Source: Bacillus pumilus (GTDB lineage Bacteria > Bacillota > Bacilli > Bacillales > Bacillaceae). From it: 64,000 nucleotides of DNA. The translations under genes were made by a program, and so were the position numbers. Location of the stretch: assembly GCF_003431975.1 (NCBI RefSeq), contig NZ_CP027116.1, forward strand, positions 744,001 through 808,000, in the 5' to 3' direction. The notes beneath the pieces are model-generated. The model did no database searches. It saw nothing but the letters and a program-made list of their open reading frames with translations, and had not been told where the DNA came from. Of the stretch, positions 63,699 to 64,000 are shown piece by piece. The number at the start of each line of letters is the position of its first letter. The stretch's first letter is position 1.

Positions 63699-64000
63699 TT
63701 ACCCCCTGGCTGTACGAGAAGTAAAATCAACATCTTGATAATAGCTGTTTTTCACAAGAACATTCGGACCGAGGCATTGTACGCTTGGGCAATGACAATT
63801 CAGCTCTTTCGCCAATTTTGTGTCCATCCAGCGTGAATAAGCAGATTGTAATGTATCGTTAGCGATGTTTCCAAGTGGCGGTGTATCACCAAAGTCTGTC
63901 ACAATAATATTCCCATCAAAAATATTCACATTCAAACGTGAGCGACCGTCAGGGTCATTTCGTACCGTGATATTTTTCTCCTGGCGTAATCGCTTGAGGA
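63699..64000 (-). CDS. yfkAB: Radical SAM/CxCxxxxC protein YfkAB, C-terminal part
   Basis: The frame runs off the right window edge; 100 residues are visible. The end shows DPDGRSRLNVNIFDGNIIVT and the cysteine cluster NCHCPSVQCLGPNVLVKNSY (CxCxxxxC). This matches the C-terminus of the YfkAB radical SAM protein of Bacillus, whose function is unknown. The N-terminal radical SAM CxxxCxxC site lies outside the window. Confidence 0.8.
   Translation of the reverse strand, partial: LKRLRQEKNITVRNDPDGRSRLNVNIFDGNIIVTDFGDTPPLGNIANDTLQSAYSRWMDTKLAKELNCHCPSVQCLGPNVLVKNSYYQDVDFTSRTARG

Overview
The window is a chromosomal segment from a Firmicute of the genus Bacillus, most likely the Bacillus pumilus group (pumilus/safensis/altitudinis). 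Many proteins are recognisably those of B. subtilis but clearly diverged. Gene order follows the B. subtilis yfn-yfm-yfl-tre-yfk segment: yfnA, yfmR, yfmPO, yfmM, yfmL, yfmJ, yflT, citST-yflP-citM, nos, yflL-K-J-I, mapB, nagP, ltaS, yflB, trePAR, yfkN, yfkM, yfkK, yfkJIH, yfkF, yfkE, yfkD, yfkC, yfkAB. These assignments come from recall of protein families and gene order; no search was run.

Layout. 1-6.1 kb: two GerPA/GerPF-like spore germination genes (the first broken by a stop codon), the permease yfnA, a TPR glycosyltransferase, the ABC-F ATPase yfmR and the Zur-type folE2. 6.2-13.2 kb: MerR regulator yfmP with its exporter yfmO, the ABC-F gene yfmM, RNA helicase yfmL, oxidoreductase yfmJ, a hypothetical gene and the SigB-dependent yflT. 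13.5-22 kb: an accessory island between yflT and citS. It holds a long leader, then methyltransferase, GTP cyclohydrolase II, formylglycine-generating-enzyme-like protein (frameshifted), WD40 protein, a tiny Cys protein and a RibD-type deaminase-reductase, followed by a BclB-type collagen-like surface protein. 22-27 kb: citrate sensing and uptake. 27-36 kb: M14 peptidase, padC/padR, nitric oxide synthase, acylphosphatase, MOSC protein, methionine aminopeptidase and the GlcNAc PTS. 36-43.5 kb: DoxX, YjgB, LtaS, and a PLP decarboxylase directly followed by a chemoreceptor. 44-48 kb: the trehalose operon. 48.5-64 kb: the cell-wall nucleotidase YfkN and the yfk cluster.

The main discovery candidate is the 14.4-20.1 kb set. 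Its five families (SAM methyltransferase, GTP cyclohydrolase II, WD40 protein, FGE/SUMF1-like protein, RibD-like deaminase) are exactly the families of toxA, B, C, D and E, which make the azapteridine toxin toxoflavin in Burkholderia glumae and some Pseudomonas. I infer that this Bacillus carries an azapteridine-type locus: GTP is opened by the cyclohydrolase, processed by the deaminase-reductase, converted to a triazine-fused ring by poorly understood steps involving the WD40 and FGE-like proteins, and N-methylated at the end. The FGE-like gene needs one extra G in a G5 run to be intact, so the locus may be decaying, or this may be a sequencing error.

A second unusual theme is an intergenic element of about 145-180 bp, present in four copies plus one fragment. 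Every full copy starts immediately after the 3' arm of a terminator-like hairpin, and most lie between convergent genes. One copy is flanked by a 25-bp exact duplication of the terminator. Several operators can be read directly: Zur at folE2, PadR at padC/padR, twin tre operators, a NagR-type site, a cre-like site at citM, two SigB promoters and twin TGTGA-N6-TCACA sites at a doxX gene.
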